This document shows positions 12,919 to 24,663 of a stretch of DNA of 64,000 nt, piece by piece. The notes below the pieces were generated by a model, which saw only the letters and a program-made list of their open reading frames with translations, ran no database searches and was not told the origin of the DNA. Source of the stretch: Nigrospora sphaerica (lineage: Eukaryota; Ascomycota; Sordariomycetes; Amphisphaeriales; Apiosporaceae). Each line of letters begins with the position of its first letter. The first letter of the stretch is position 1. The DNA lies in contig JAGVVL010000001.1 of NCBI GenBank assembly GCA_018287875.1, forward strand, positions 8,618,001 to 8,682,000, written 5' to 3'. A program made the translations under genes and the position numbers.

Positions 12919-13417
12919 GGGTGGGGCGTGTCTGCTGCATGGTAGGGCTGCAGGGGTTCGAACTTTAGAGCTATATCCAAGGGGGGCTCGCGGCCGTTGT
13001 GGCATATAGGGCGTTCGGACACGCGCACATGCGCATTCGTGGCATGGCATTCAGCTGTGCAGTATACGTTAGAATTTACCATGACGCCGGCTTGTTTGGT
13101 TTCTACCCATCGAAAGCAAGCACCTGCCCCCATTTCGACTTGCGGAACGGCAAGAAGGATTTTCCCGGTCCTCCTGGCTTGGCTACCGGACTCGGCTCAT
13201 GTTCGAAAAGCGGTTACATCCAGGGCTGAGCAGGGAGCCGAATTGTTGCCCATCGGACAACACGTCACAGGCCAGACGGCTGAATCGCGTGAGAAAGGGG
13301 TATATGACTTTATACTACGGCATCCAGGGACGTCTGAACACTTTCATGATTACGGTATATACACATGCCTCGTGAGCAGGGTCGGCAAACCCCAAAAAGT
13401 TGGGAGGCGCGGCGTCG
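12919..13417. other. Intergenic, convergent 3' ends
   Basis: This lies between the stops of DNA ligase (+) and the PTH11-like gene (-). No gene is visible. Confidence 0.5.
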
Positions 13418-14947
13418 TCAAACGTCCTGACGACGCAGGGGGTACTCGTCGGTTTCGCGGGCGGCGGGGCCACGGTGGTCATCGCTGCCGCTGCCGCTGT
13501 CGAAGAAGTCGGAGTCGTTCATGTCGACGGCGTAGGGGTGTTGCTTGGCGGCGGCCTCGAGGCGGCGGCCTGCGGTATCCTCGTTGTCAAGGGCGCGGGC
13601 GGTGCTGACGGCGCCGTGGCTCCCCTTGGGCGGTATCCTCGGGCCGCCGGTGCCGCCGATGGTGATGAGCTCCGAGTTGACGCCGGGGGCGCGGCTCGGG
13701 CCCTGCGACGGGCCTTGGCCCCCGCTCGACCGCTCCAGCGTCAGCTTCGCCACGAGCGGCCGCAGCGTCGGCAGGCACGCGCTGATGACGCCGCACGCGC
13801 ACTCGATGACGCACCACGTGCACGCTTCGCCGAGGGTCCCTTGAGAAAAGCACCCAGTGTCAGAGACGGGGGGGGCCGGCCGGTCTCGTTTCCGGGAAAA
13901 AGGAAGGAGAACGGTGGCTTACAGGTTGTGTCGTTGGGGTTGAAATACAGAAGGGTGGTGAAGCGATAGATACTCGCGATCAAGACGCTGCGGAAGAGGC
14001 ATCAGTAACCGTTACGAGCGCCAGGAGGAGGGAGTGATTTTTGAGCAGTCAGAGCCCAGGGGGGAAGGGGGTGGTCGGCAACTCACAAACCGCCCAACAA
14101 GAAAGCGCCGCACAGTGACAGCTTGCGCGCCACGGTGCCCTGGAGGCTCCAGACCTGGGTGATGGGCAAGACGAGGATGGCGATGTCGGTGAGGATGTTG
14201 GGGACGGCGTTGCCGATGAAGGAGGCCTTGAGGTTGATGCAGGTGCCGGGGGCCCAAGGCAGCCAGGCCTTCACAATGGGGTCACACTGGAAGATGCAGA
14301 CGAGCGCGATGGCGATCCACCAGGAAACAACGACGCCCCCGACGGTGTAGATGGCGAGCTGGAACCCCCGGGGCGGGAAGATGCGGTGGTACATGACGAG
14401 GATCGAGGCCTTGACCAGCATCACCACCGTCACGTAGACGCATTCGAACGCCAGCAGCAGCTTGAAGAAGCTGACGAGATCATCCTGGGACAGCGTACCG
14501 GCGTGCCGGCCCATGCCGTGCGCAACCTCTGGCGAAAGGGGTCAGTTGGGTACTGTCCATCGTGTGGATGGCGTCGGTGCGGGAAAGGGAAGAGAGGAAG
14601 CTGCTGTCGCGAGGAGCAAGTGTCGACGCCTCGTCGGTAAGGGAGGGGAGCACGCTCACGGCCAATATTCAAACCCCCCAAGATAAAGAGAACGACCTGC
14701 CCCCGGTATCCCGCGTTAGCGCGACGGTACTGGGCCGGCAACCAAGGGGGGATCTACCCACCGCGGCAGCGACCAGCGTCCAGTCGTCGGGCCCCCATTT
14801 GCCGACCGTGATGCGGCGGGCCCAGAAACGCAAGCCGACGAAGAAAATGGCGAGGATGACGAGGGCGATGGTGACGGCGGTGTATCCGGGGCCCATATCG
14901 GGCGAGCCGGCGCTGGCGCCGTCCCGGCGCAGGAGGATGGCGAACAT
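13418..14947 (-). CDS. PTH11-like integral membrane protein (fungal rhodopsin-fold domain)
   Basis: Exons 14947-14762, 14696-14660, 14528-14087, 13987-13923 and 13839-13418 encode 383 aa; all five join in frame. The second exon is a 37-nt microexon that completes transmembrane helix 2. Visible features are an N-terminal helix (YTAVTIALVILAIFFVGLRF), the family signature KWGPDDWTLV, the loop QVAHGMGRH, several further hydrophobic helices, FxxxIYRF and a Ser/Gly-rich cytoplasmic tail from about residue 285. This is the seven-helix 'rhodopsin domain' family that includes Magnaporthe PTH11-class receptors, expanded in Pezizomycotina and linked to surface or nutrient sensing. No CFEM domain precedes the helices, so it belongs to the plain class. 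The ligand cannot be inferred. Confidence 0.85.
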
Positions 14948-17508
14948 GGCGAGGAGGTTCTGCCCGGAGAGGGGCTAGAGGGACCTGGGGGGAGGTTCGA
15001 GAAGAAAAGAAGAAAGAGTTAAGAGTCGGCGCCTCAAGTTCGTTCAACCGGGCCGTCCCATGTTTGCCCAAAGTCAGTCAGAAGTTGGAACCGAGGGAGG
15101 GGGGGCAGCCGGACGAGGATCCAGGGAACGGCCCGTTCAACAGGTAAACCAAGTGAGCCACTCTGGTAAGCCTGTAGAGATGCACAGGGATCCACGATCG
15201 AAGGTCTGGGCGATGAGAGAAAAAAAAAATCGAGCGAAATGCGCCACGGGTCCCCTACGGCAATCATCCGTGGTCTGTTGCTGGGTGCTTGTCACAGGGG
15301 AAGAGCGGGTGGGCTTCACCCCTTGGCACGCGACCTTACCCACTATATAGTCGCTGAGATGTATATGTGTGTGTGTGGGCCTCTGTGTGTGTGTTTTTCC
15401 GGCACGATACATCCACGTCTCCGTCGTGAGCATGGGTTTTCGAAATTGCCTGGTGGTGTGTCCCCAAGAAGCACGGTTGGGCGAGGTTGGATCACGATGA
15501 CGAGCCCATGTCCAAGTAATCCGGGACGGCGTTGAGCCAGTTATCCAATGCGACACGTGCCGGCACTCATGAAGCGGCGAGCTAACAGCCAAAGAAAAGC
15601 ACGATGCGTCCCGGCCGCTGACCTCATGGCCCTAACCGGGCCGTTTCGCCGTGGGGGAGAGAAGTGGACGACGACTCCCTACCTGCCTCGCCTGCCAGGG
15701 GGTGGACAATAAAAGTGCTCCAGCAGCTCTACCAGAGCCGCTCCGGAAGACTGTCCTAGCTGGGGGTTTTTTTTTTGGTCCACCGGTGCCTGCTTACCAC
15801 GGCCAGGCTTTCCGGTACCGAACGGCCCTGTTGGGCTGCGTGTCCCCCACGTCCTCAAGCAAGCCGATCCTGGCGAGACGTTATCGTACGACCCTCTTTG
15901 CCAAGCCTCAGGGTCGCCTGTTCGGGTGGGGGCGCGGGTGGGCAGATATCGCTCGGCAAAGCGAGGGAAGGTGGGATTTTTGTACACAGACACGGCGCCG
16001 AGGACGCGCCAGCTCCCCGGCGACCGGCTCTCGGGGACGGAGGAAAGAAAAATGCAGGGGTAAGGGCGGGCGATGGTAACCGGTCCGGGTCAAATGGGAC
16101 GGACCGCTCGCCGCCAGGACGTACTGAGTCCCCCCAAGTGAGGGAGTTACCGTCAGTATTTTGAGTTGGACGGCAGGCAGGCCAAGTGGTGGAGGGATAC
16201 ACGCTAGGGGGTCCCTCACTTTGGCTGGGTACATAGTTCGTAGGGTATTGTTACGGTGATAACTCGGCCGGGCGACCTGGGCGAAAGGTGCCCCACCCAC
16301 AGGGGCCTAAGACGGCAGGCTCAGCCCCCAACAGCCCTGGAGGGCAGCCTCGTGTAGCTTCCTTGCCAGCTTAGCTTGCGTACCTACCTTCCACTGCAGA
16401 CTAAGGCAAGTCGGGCAAAGTAAGGCCAGGTTCCCTTACCCACCCACGGCCTGCTATAGAATTGCGCACACAAAAAAACCGTTGCGATGGCTCCACGCCC
16501 CTTCGAGGTCCCCCTTCGTCGGGACTACGTCGGACTAGCAATTTCGCAAACTCTATTTTATGGCCTGGCTCAGGCACCGGCTCCACGGAGATGGTATCGT
16601 CTGGCGGCTCCGGCCACGAAACACGGCACTACCCATCGAAAAGCCCACGGATATCCTCGTCTCCTGGGGCCCTGCTGTGAGGAATTTAGGTCGTGCAGGC
16701 GAGGAGAGCGGAGCCGGAAAGGGCTGGTCCCCCCGTCCGCATCTGGTAGCAGAAGTCGCCGCAATATTAAAGTCAGGGCCCGAGTGCGTCACTGGATTTG
16801 GTCGCCGTCCGTGTTGAGCGGCCCACGCGGATCTGGCTGCAACTGCTACGCCCCGATACCGCACACGCCGAGTCGGATTCCGTCGAGACAACGTTGAAAT
16901 GTACTAACACTGGCGACTGGCTTTCCCGGCTTTCTGTCGGCCCTTCCCATATACTACATCGTATAACCCCAAGGTGGATGCTACCGAATTCGCTATTTCG
17001 AGGCCTGCCGGCACGCTTTTTCGGTTTTGGCCAAGACCCCATCATGATTATCCCAGCAGGATGTTACCCTTCGCCCCCGTCGGCCTGCCTGCGTCCCCCA
17101 CCGAGACGGGTGGGCTATAGGGAGTCCCTTCTTAAAGTGGACCAACTTGAAACGGGCACTGCGGAGAGTCCCGACGCGGCACAGATGCCGCGGCACGAAG
17201 GCCGACCATGTGGTCGTACAGTCGGGCCGTGAGACGGAGGGGGGCCCTGCTGCGTCCCCGCCGGTTCCTCTGAACCCTGGAAGGCGTCGACGGCGGAGAC
17301 GAGAGGACGAGGGAAAAGGGCACCTTGGCCGCCGCCTCCTCCTCGGACGTCATCTCCTCAAACCCAGCAATTTCGCCCGACACGTTTCGTTTGCCTCCCG
17401 CCTACCCGGACGAGCGGCCCCTTCTTCATATTCTCCTCGCCTGCCGTGTTCGTCCTCGTCCCTGCCCACGCACCCCGCCGCCGGCCCCTTCCCCGCCCCG
17501 CAAGAGCC
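14948..17508. other. Long divergent intergenic region, no gene recognised
   Basis: 2.6 kb separate the PTH11-like start (-) from the alpha/beta hydrolase start (+). Frames here are short and low-complexity. A TG-rich microsatellite lies at 15365-15395. About 150 bases before the hydrolase ATG are CT-rich and look like its leader. Confidence 0.5.
15365..15395. repeat. Interrupted (TG)n microsatellite
   Basis: Two runs of TG dinucleotides are separated by a short GGCCTC spacer. This is a simple-sequence repeat in intergenic DNA. Confidence 0.7.
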
Positions 17509-18375
17509 ATGTCTCCGTCCTCGACCGAGAGGCCCACCATCGTGTTCGCGCCGGGTGCGTGGCACACGCCCGACTGCTTCGACGCCGTGCGGGAGCGACT
17601 GGGAGCGCAGGGCTGGCCGACAGAGGCCGTGGCGCACCCGTCGGTGGGCGCGGAGCCGGCGACGCTCGGGCTCGACGACGACGCCGCCGCCCTGCGCGCC
17701 GCCCTCGAGCGCCTCGTCCTCGACGAGGGCCGCGCCATCGTTCTCGTCGTGCACTCGTACGGCGGCTGCGTCGGCGCCAACGCCGTCGCCGGTCTCGGCC
17801 GCCGCGAGCGCGCCGCCCGCGGCGTCGCCGGGGGTGTCGCCCTCCTCGTCTACCTCAGCGCCTTCGTCGTGCCCGAGGGCAAGAGCCTGTTCGACATGCT
17901 CGGTGGCCAGTGGCTTCCGTGGATGAACATGACGGTGCGTTTCCTCCTCCTCCTCCTCCTCCTCCTCTTCGTCGCCCTATACAAAAGGGGCGCGGTGGGA
18001 TTGACCGCTGACTAACCCGCGCCGTTGCAACAGGACGCGCCGCGCTGCACGGCCGATACGCCCGAGGAGATTTTCTACCACGACCTGACCCCCGAGGCGC
18101 GCGAGAAGGCGCTGGCCCAGCTCCGGCACCAGTCGGCCGCCATCTTCAAGGGCGCGACAACATACGAGCCGTGGCGCCACATGGACTGCATGTACCTCTT
18201 CTGCGACGAGGACAAGGCCATCCCGCTGCCGGTTCAGGAAATGCTCGCCGCCACCCTCGGCGAAAAGGCCATCACCTACCACCTGAAGGCGTCGCACTCG
18301 CCCTTCCTCTCCGTCCCGGACGAGACGGTCAATGGCATCCTGTACGGCATCGAGCAGGCTGAGACCCGGGCGTAA
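17509..18375 (+). CDS. Alpha/beta hydrolase family protein
   Basis: Exons 17509-17934 and 18034-18375 encode 255 aa (donor GTGCGT, acceptor GCAACAG). Residues about 10-25 (IVFAPGAWHTPDCF) form the oxyanion-loop strand. The nucleophile elbow is HSYGG with Ser83. The acid is probably in YLFCDEDKAIP, and the catalytic His is in KASHSPFLSVPDETV near the C-terminus. This is the compact single-domain alpha/beta hydrolase class common in filamentous fungi (annotated as AB hydrolase or EstC-like/salicylate-esterase-like). The substrate is unknown. There is no signal peptide, so it is probably cytosolic. The intron contains a (TCC)n tract that encodes nothing. Confidence 0.85.
17942..17967. repeat. 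(TCC)n trinucleotide repeat inside an intron
   Basis: An uninterrupted TCC tract follows directly after the donor site of the hydrolase intron. Confidence 0.75.
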
Positions 18376-18585
18376 CCGCGGGGCCCGTGAGGGAAGGAGA
18401 AAAAAGAATCACTAAAAACACTTATACACCACATCGTTGTAGATACCTAAAGAGTACGGCCCAGCGTTTGCTTACAACATACAAGGGAGCTATTGAGTGA
18501 ATCCCCATCATGACCCATCAGTGCTGCGGTGAAATAGAGAGTGCCGAGCCGAGCCGAAGCTCCGCAGACCCACGTGTCGTGCGCC

Positions 18586-20717
18586 TCAAGCCGTCCGCAG
18601 CTTATCGAAGCGTAGGACGCTCTGCATCAAGACGTTGGCGCCGGCAGCGCAGTCGGCGGGGCTGGTGTACTCGGCGGGGTGGTGGCTGAGGCCGTCGCGG
18701 CACGGCACGAAGATCATGGCCGTGGGGCAGACGCGGCTCGCGTGGACGCTGTCGTGGCCGGCGCCCGATGTCATGTCGCGGACGCCGCCGGGCGCGCGCG
18801 GGCCCAACACGGCCGCCGACGCGGCGCGTACGCACGCCACGGCCGCCGGGTCGAATACCGTCGCCGCCGTCTCGCTGTCGGTGCGCCCTGCCCCGTCCTC
18901 CCGCGTCAGTGGGTTTTTTTTTCCTGAGAGCCCCCGTCTTCCGCGGGGGAGCGTGCTTGCGCGATGCCCCTCCGGCCAGGAATGACGAGAAACAAGCGAC
19001 GATGACGGGAGCACGATGGGAGATATCCGTGCCACGAAAAAAAAAAAAAGGCTGGGGAGGAGGGAGGGAGGGGGTTGGGGGAGGGAAACACGGGGTTGTT
19101 ACTTACACCGCACTTGGAAACGTCCGCCGCCGACGCCTAGTCCCGCCGCGAGGTCGTCCAAGCGCTGCCGCAGCGTCGTCTCGAGAGCCTCGACCGTCTC
19201 GAGCGCCGCGGCCCGCAGGTCCAGGCTCAGCTGGACGCGGCCCGGAATCGTGTTGGTCGAACCCGGCGCCAGCGTCAGGCGGCCCGTCGACGCGAGCGCG
19301 CCGACACGCTGGGCCTCGAGGCGGCTGGCCACGATAAACTCGCTGGCGAGCAGCAGCGCGTCGCTGCGGTTGGCGAAGGGCGTCGTGCCTGTGTGCGCCT
19401 CTGGTTCCGGGGGGAAAGCGGGTGTCCTCGTCAGTTCCTTCTCCTTTCTTTCTTCTGCTTCCTCACGCCCCCGTTTGTATCCCGGCTCGGACGAAAACAC
19501 CCCTCAAAACGTACCTCGGCCCTCGATCTCGATGGTGAACCACTTGTAGGCCTGCACGCCCTGCACCACGCCGATGGTCGCCTTCTCCGCCTCCAGAATC
19601 GGGCCCTGCTCGATGTGCAGCTCAAAGTGCGCCGCCAGCGGCATGCTCTTGTGGCTCGCCGGCGTGGGCCCCCGATAGCCGATGCGGTCCAGCTCGGCTT
19701 CCAGCGTCGCGCCGTCGCCCATCACTGACCGCAGCGCGTACGCGTCTTCGAGCGGCAGCACTCCGGCCCAGACTCCCGAGCCCATCATGCTGTACGGGAA
19801 CCGGGCGCCCTCCTCGCTGGCGGCGGATCAGCATGGTAACGTGGCGAGGAGGGACAGTCCAAACGAGAGAGCGGAGCGAAGCCTGTCGACCAGGGTGGGA
19901 GGAACAGGGCGAGTGACGGGGAAGGGGCAAGAATAACGCCCACGAATCAGGGGGGGGGGGGACGCACTTGGTCCAGTTCACCACGCCCACGGGGTACTCG
20001 GTTGTGACGTCGCGCTCGCGTAGGACGCGGAGCATCTCGACGCCGGCGACGACGCCAAGGATGCCGTCGTAGCGGCCGCCAGCGGGCTGGGTGTCGAGGT
20101 GGGAGCCGGCGCAGGCGGGGGGGCCGGGCCGACGGCCGGGCCGGACGGCAAAGGTGTTGCCGACGGCGTCGACGGTGACGGCGCAGCCGAGCGCTGCCGC
20201 CGTGGCCGCAAACCAGTCGCGCGCCACCCCGTCCGTGTCCGAAAGCGCCGCACGCGCCATGCCCATCTCGGTTTCGCCCGCGCCCCCTACGCCATCAATC
20301 AATCCTGAGTCAGTAGTTTGTTCCTAAACCGGGCGTGTTCCCGGAGCCAGTTTCGGAGCCCCCTCAGGCCCGGAAAGCCCAAAACAAAGCTGTGGCGGGA
20401 GGACAACGGAGGACATCCGTGCTGAACGGGGTTTGAAAAAGGAACACGGGATGAGGCTCACAGCGCGCCCCTGTCCCCCATGCGCACGTCGCGTGCAGCG
20501 TCTCGAGGAGCCGCCCCTCGTTCACCCGGAGGCCTTCGGAGGACTTGTCCTCCGCCGTCGCCGCCGTACCGCCGCCCCAAGGCTCGCTACGCCGGGCACA
20601 CGACGTGCCGAAGTACAGCCGCTGGGCGCTCGCCGTCGTGGTTCTCGGCACCCGTGAGGACCGGCTCTCTGCCACGACCGCGCGCGCGGATCGCAGTATT
20701 CCTCCCATCATAGTCAT
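18586..20717 (-). CDS. M20-family amidohydrolase (N-carbamoyl-amino-acid hydrolase / allantoate amidohydrolase / beta-ureidopropionase type)
   Basis: Exons 20717-20462, 20286-19968, 19816-19515, 19400-19107 and 18887-18586 encode 490 aa. The family signatures fall across the exons: RWGAGETEMG..AL (exon 1/2 junction), the metal site GSHLDTQPAGGRYDG, VVNWTNEEGARF (exon 2/3 junction), FELHIEQGPIL, GREAHTGTTPF (exon 3/4 junction), GSTNTIPGRVQLSLDLR, and the final GAGHDSVHAS...HHPAEY. These metalloenzymes hydrolyse the carbamoyl or ureido C-N bond of N-carbamoyl amino acids, allantoate or ureidopropionate; substrate class cannot be told from sequence alone. The N-terminal ~45 residues (many Arg/Ser/Ala) may be a mitochondrial leader or partly untranslated. 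Several introns exceed 75 nt, and the last (220 nt) contains poly-A and G-rich runs. Confidence 0.85.
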
Positions 20718-21564
20718 AACCGCAGACAAGTGTTACTGGACGAGAAAGGCGGTTCACGATTCACTGTTGCGCTGCGGACGCCGACGCCTCTTAACGAGAA
20801 CCCGACGGTCACGATAGGAGGGTCCCGATGTGGCTCCAGATGCGTACGTTGGATGAGAAGCGGGCGCCAATGCCCATCCGGGGACGCTCAATGGTGCGCG
20901 TGACGAAGATGGAGCCAAGAGGCTAGACGATTATTACCATTTCCACGACGGTCCGCGTCGGGGAAGTCTACCGAAGGGCTTCTCCGTGGCCGCCAGAAGC
21001 CCAGGTAGCCGTCGCCCAAGGTAGAACGGGAAGGCGGGGTGTGGTTTGGTGCAGGTTTGCCCCACCCCCCAACACAACAGCAGCTGTGAGGGGGTGGCGG
21101 GCGGTCATTTCCTCCGCAAGACCAAGAGGCGGCTATGGAAGTTCCGGACTACCAGGCTGCTGCTGCTGCGGCCATCACCGGCTCATCTTGTACAACGAAT
21201 AGGCCAAACCTACATACCCCGACCTTTCGTCTTGCCGGGCTTCCATTGGAAACAAGGGGGGACGGCCCGCCATCAATGTAACCGGGCATGCAGATTTTCA
21301 CGCTTTGCAAAACCCCCCAATACCGTGGCGACGACGTGGAGCAAAGAACAGAGTACGATATGACGTGGATCATATTCGAAAGCACCTGCCTACCCTGGAG
21401 ACGTGGCCGTGGGGATATCACGTACAGGGCGGGGGGAAGCGAGCTTGGGTGGTATGTACCAAATCGTGAACCCTTGCCTTGTGCTTATGAACTCCTGAAC
21501 TACCGGGAACCCATCATGAACCGGAATCAAGTCAGACCCTTTTGATTAACCGAAAACCAAACGC
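20718..21564. other. Intergenic, no gene seen
   Basis: This holds the promoter of the M20 gene and the 3' region of RPL5, both on the minus strand. No other signal is visible. Confidence 0.5.
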
Positions 21565-22742
21565 TTACTGGGACTTCAGCGCAGCCATTCTCTCCTTGAT
21601 ACCAGCCTCACGCTCCTCCTTGGTGAGCTTCTTGCTCTTGTACTTCTTGGACTCGGCCTTCCACTCGTCCTTGCTCTTCTTGGGGGCGTCGCTGGTGTAC
21701 TTCTTGAAGGGGTCCGCGCGGATGGCGGCGTGGGCCTCAGTGTAGAGCTCCTCAAGGCCGTCAGCCTCGACCTCGTCGTCGACGTACTGCTGGAACTGCG
21801 ACTTGAAGCGCTCCTCATCGTCGTCGGCGAGCGTCTCCATGTACTCGGCAACGTGGCCGCCGAGGATGTACTTCTTCAGCGTCTCGGCGTCGAGCTCCTT
21901 GGTCTCCATGTCGAAACCGGGGAAGCGGTTCTCCGAGTGGGGGACCAGGATGCCACCGTCCGAGGCACCCTTCATGGCACCGAAGACGCGGGCACCGGTC
22001 GAGGTGCGGGCCAGACCAACGTCAAGGAAGGCCTTGAAGGGGCGGCGCTCCTCGCCGTCGTGCTCGGCGGCCTCGGTCATGGTGTACTCGCCATCAGCCT
22101 CCTCGACACCGGTGAAGGACTTGTCGAGGCCGAGCTTAGCCAGGACACGGCGGGCGATCAGCAGACCGGTGGCGTAGGCAGCGGCCCAGTTGGTCAGACC
22201 GTGCTCAATGCCGTAGGCGCGCAGCTCGTGGGCGTAGGCGGCAACGAAGACCTTGTCGCCGGTGAGCTCCGACGAGACGATCTGCATGATGATGTCGCGG
22301 TTGGTGAAGCGAACCACCAGGCGGTACTTGGGCGCATTGTACTTGTTCTTGGCCTGGGTCACCAATCGCTTGCGGGCGTAGTAGTCGGTCTTGCCCTCTC
22401 TTCTGCGCTTGTACTTGGTCTGGAAGCGACTGCACGACACCCGCGTCAGTAGGCCGGCCACCGAGGCGACGGGAGTCGACGGGGGAAAGGGTTCCTGGAG
22501 AAACTCACCTGTAGTACGCGCTGCTCTTGACTGTCTTGTTGAACGCCTGGACGATAGACCTCGAGTCAGCAATTTGCGCTTCAGAGTACTGTGCGTCCGA
22601 AGCATCTTGCATTGACTCTTTCCAAAAAGATAGAAATTCGCAGGGCGATGTGTGCCATTTCTGACTATCGCCCTGGAATGCAGCAGCCAGGAACGACGGC
22701 ACCGCGGCCGCCGCGTCGGTATCGGCGTCATCCACTCACCAT
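21565..22742 (-). CDS. RPL5: 60S ribosomal protein L5 (uL18)
   Basis: Exons 22742-22740, 22546-22509 and 22429-21565 encode 301 aa. The first coding exon is the ATG alone (ACACAATG followed by GTGAGT), then a 193-nt intron, a 38-nt exon (AFNKTVKSSAYY) and a 79-nt intron. The protein shows the L5 hallmarks: SRFQTKYKRRREGKTDYYAR, RLVVRFTNRDI, AYAHELRAYGI, LTNWAAAYATGLL, the acidic middle and the Lys-rich C-terminus (KEERE...). L5 binds 5S rRNA with L11 and joins the large subunit as the 5S RNP. Introns clustered at the 5' end are typical of fungal ribosomal protein genes. A 582-aa frame reads through the introns from 23313 but is not the protein. Confidence 0.97.
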
Positions 22743-23525
22743 TGTGTCGGTTTTCGGGCTGACTGACGAGCACGAAGGGTTGTCGGGGGATGGCGTTTGT
22801 GATGGTGTTGGATGGAGCTTCCCAGGACTTTATTTTCTGTGGGCGGAATTTTTCGTCAAAAACCAGACCCCGGCTTGGCCGTGGGCGTTGGTGGGTGGGG
22901 AACGAAGCCACCGGCAGAACGGAAAGGGCAAACTGCGAGGCCCTAACAAGCTGCCGGAAAGCGCAGGCGGTGTAGGCGACCACCCGGGCCAGCCACCCAG
23001 CGCATACGAGCGCTTCGTTCTCGCTCGGGCCCGCGCCATAGTCTACCCATTTCCTGCCCTTCCAGCAGCACGGGCCGCTAGCCGTCCCTCCCCCCCCCCA
23101 GCAAGCCAGGCCGCCAATCCACAGCCCGGCGGCCCAGCCCAGCGAGCCAGCCCAGCCTTTCCCGTAGCCGCGCGTGGATCGATTGAACGACTGGGCAACA
23201 CTGGGCTTGCCACAGCCAGCCAACCCCAGCCCAGCCCCCCTCCCCGAGCCCCCGACGATCCATGGTCGCATGCACCGCAGCGGGCCTCTGGCGTGTTGGC
23301 AGCGACTCGACACGACGCGACCGGCTACCGAGGCTCCGTCGGTGTAGATCGTGCCTGGTCACTGTGCTGCCGCTGCCCCCGGCGATGCATCAGGGTCAAT
23401 TCGACCGTGAACTGTAGACTTTACTCTCCGGAAACCCCCTGCTGCCGTCAACGTGCAGACTACCTATTTCTCGTCGGTCGCTAGAGTCGCCGCCCTGTCC
23501 GTCGTCGTCAATCCGCAGCGCAGCC
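22743..23525. promoter_or_regulatory. Bidirectional promoter region between RPL5 and HAD-like gene
   Basis: 783 bases lie between the divergent ATGs at 22742 (-) and 23526 (+), with C-rich patches. No defined element was recognised. Confidence 0.4.
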
Positions 23526-23688
23526 ATGGCGGTCCCAAGCCAGCCCAAGGTCATCCTGTTTGACATCGGCGGTGTTGTTGTACGTCCGTGCTTCTACCCC
23601 TGACGGCGCCCGTTGTTCGCCGTGTCTTCTCGACGTCGCCAGGAAGAGAAAGGGAGCGCGACAGAGCTGGCGGCCCCGGGCGTCGCGC

Positions 23689-23723
<35 letters not shown>

Positions 23724-24663
23724 GGTGCGCCTTTCGCTGACGATCCTCCAGGTCCAATCGCCGTTCCAGTCCATCCTCGACTATGAGCTGAGTCTGGGTA
23801 TCCCACCCGGGTGGGTCAACTACTGCATCTCCAAGACGGCCCCGAACGGCTTCTGGCACCAGCTCGAGAGGGGCGACATCCCGCTGGACGATGCCTTCTA
23901 CGAGGGCTTCAGTAGAGACCTCCACGACCGCGACCGATGGGTCGCCTTTTACCGGGAGCAGCAGGCCAAGGACCCGGACCTGCCGTCGGGCGTGCCGCGC
24001 ATGCCGCGGCTGAATGCCAAATGGTTGTTCAACGACATGATGGCCAACGCCATGAAGCCGGACCCGTGGATGTTCCCGGCCCTGAAGAACCTCAAGGCGA
24101 GCGGTCGCTACATCGTCGCCGCCGTCAGCAACACCGTCATTTTCCCGCCCGGCCACCCCTTGCACCAGCCCGACTTCTTTGGCGGTCCGGTCAAGAGCCT
24201 CTTTGACGTCTTCGTGTCGTCGGCACACGTGCGGATCCGGAAACCCGACCCCAACATCTACCTGTACACGCTCAACGAGCTGGACAAGTACGCCCGCTCG
24301 AACGGCGACGACGAAAGGGGCCGCTTTTTGGATCTGGAGAACGGCATCAGACCCGAGGACGTCCTGTTCCTTGACGACATAGGCGAGAACCTGAAGGCCG
24401 CCAAGAAGCTTGGGTTCCGAACCATCAAGGTCCCTCTGGGCAGGGCCTACGAGGCCGTGGACCAACTGGAAAGAATCCTCGGCATCCGACTCGCCGGTCA
24501 CCACCCCCGGGTCCCCATTAAGGCCAACTATGGCAGACGCGTGCCTGCGCCCGTCGACCCCGACCGGCGCTGGAGGGATTCGAAGCCGCCTGCGGAGCCC
24601 CGCTCCAGCGGGGACACCAAATCATTTGAGATCAACGTTCGCCGGAGAGAATCGAAGCTGTGA
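23526..24663 (+). CDS. HAD-superfamily hydrolase (subfamily IA-like)
   Basis: Exons 23526-23579 and 23752-24663 encode 321 aa. The first exon is 18 codons and ends in the nucleophile motif FDIGGVV; the intron (172 nt, donor GTACGT, acceptor CTCCAG) carries a CTG repeat. HAD motifs: I DIGG (residues 13-16; the Asp nucleophile is present, but the second acid at the usual +2 position is Gly), II VSNT, III KPDPNIY with the Lys, and IV LFLDDIGENLKAAKKLG. The cap region between motifs I and II is helical, as in the epoxide-hydrolase N-terminal/haloacid dehalogenase-like group. It probably acts on a small phosphorylated or halogenated substrate, or has lost phosphatase activity; the substrate is unknown. 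The C-terminal 50 residues are basic and variable. Confidence 0.8.
23691..23723. repeat. (CTG)n repeat in an intron
   Basis: Eleven units, ten CTG and one TTG, lie inside intron 1 of the HAD-like gene. Read through, this would give a poly-Cys or poly-Leu run depending on frame. Confidence 0.85.

Noticed and set aside
21565..23313. 582-aa minus-strand frame containing L5
   Set aside because: The part upstream of SRFQTKYK reads through two introns. The spliced model gives the canonical L5 N-terminus and length.
23560..23751. Continuous frame through the HAD intron giving a poly-Cys run from the CTG repeat
   Set aside because: It starts at a non-ATG codon in another frame, and the spliced model restores the DIGGVV motif to the HAD fold.
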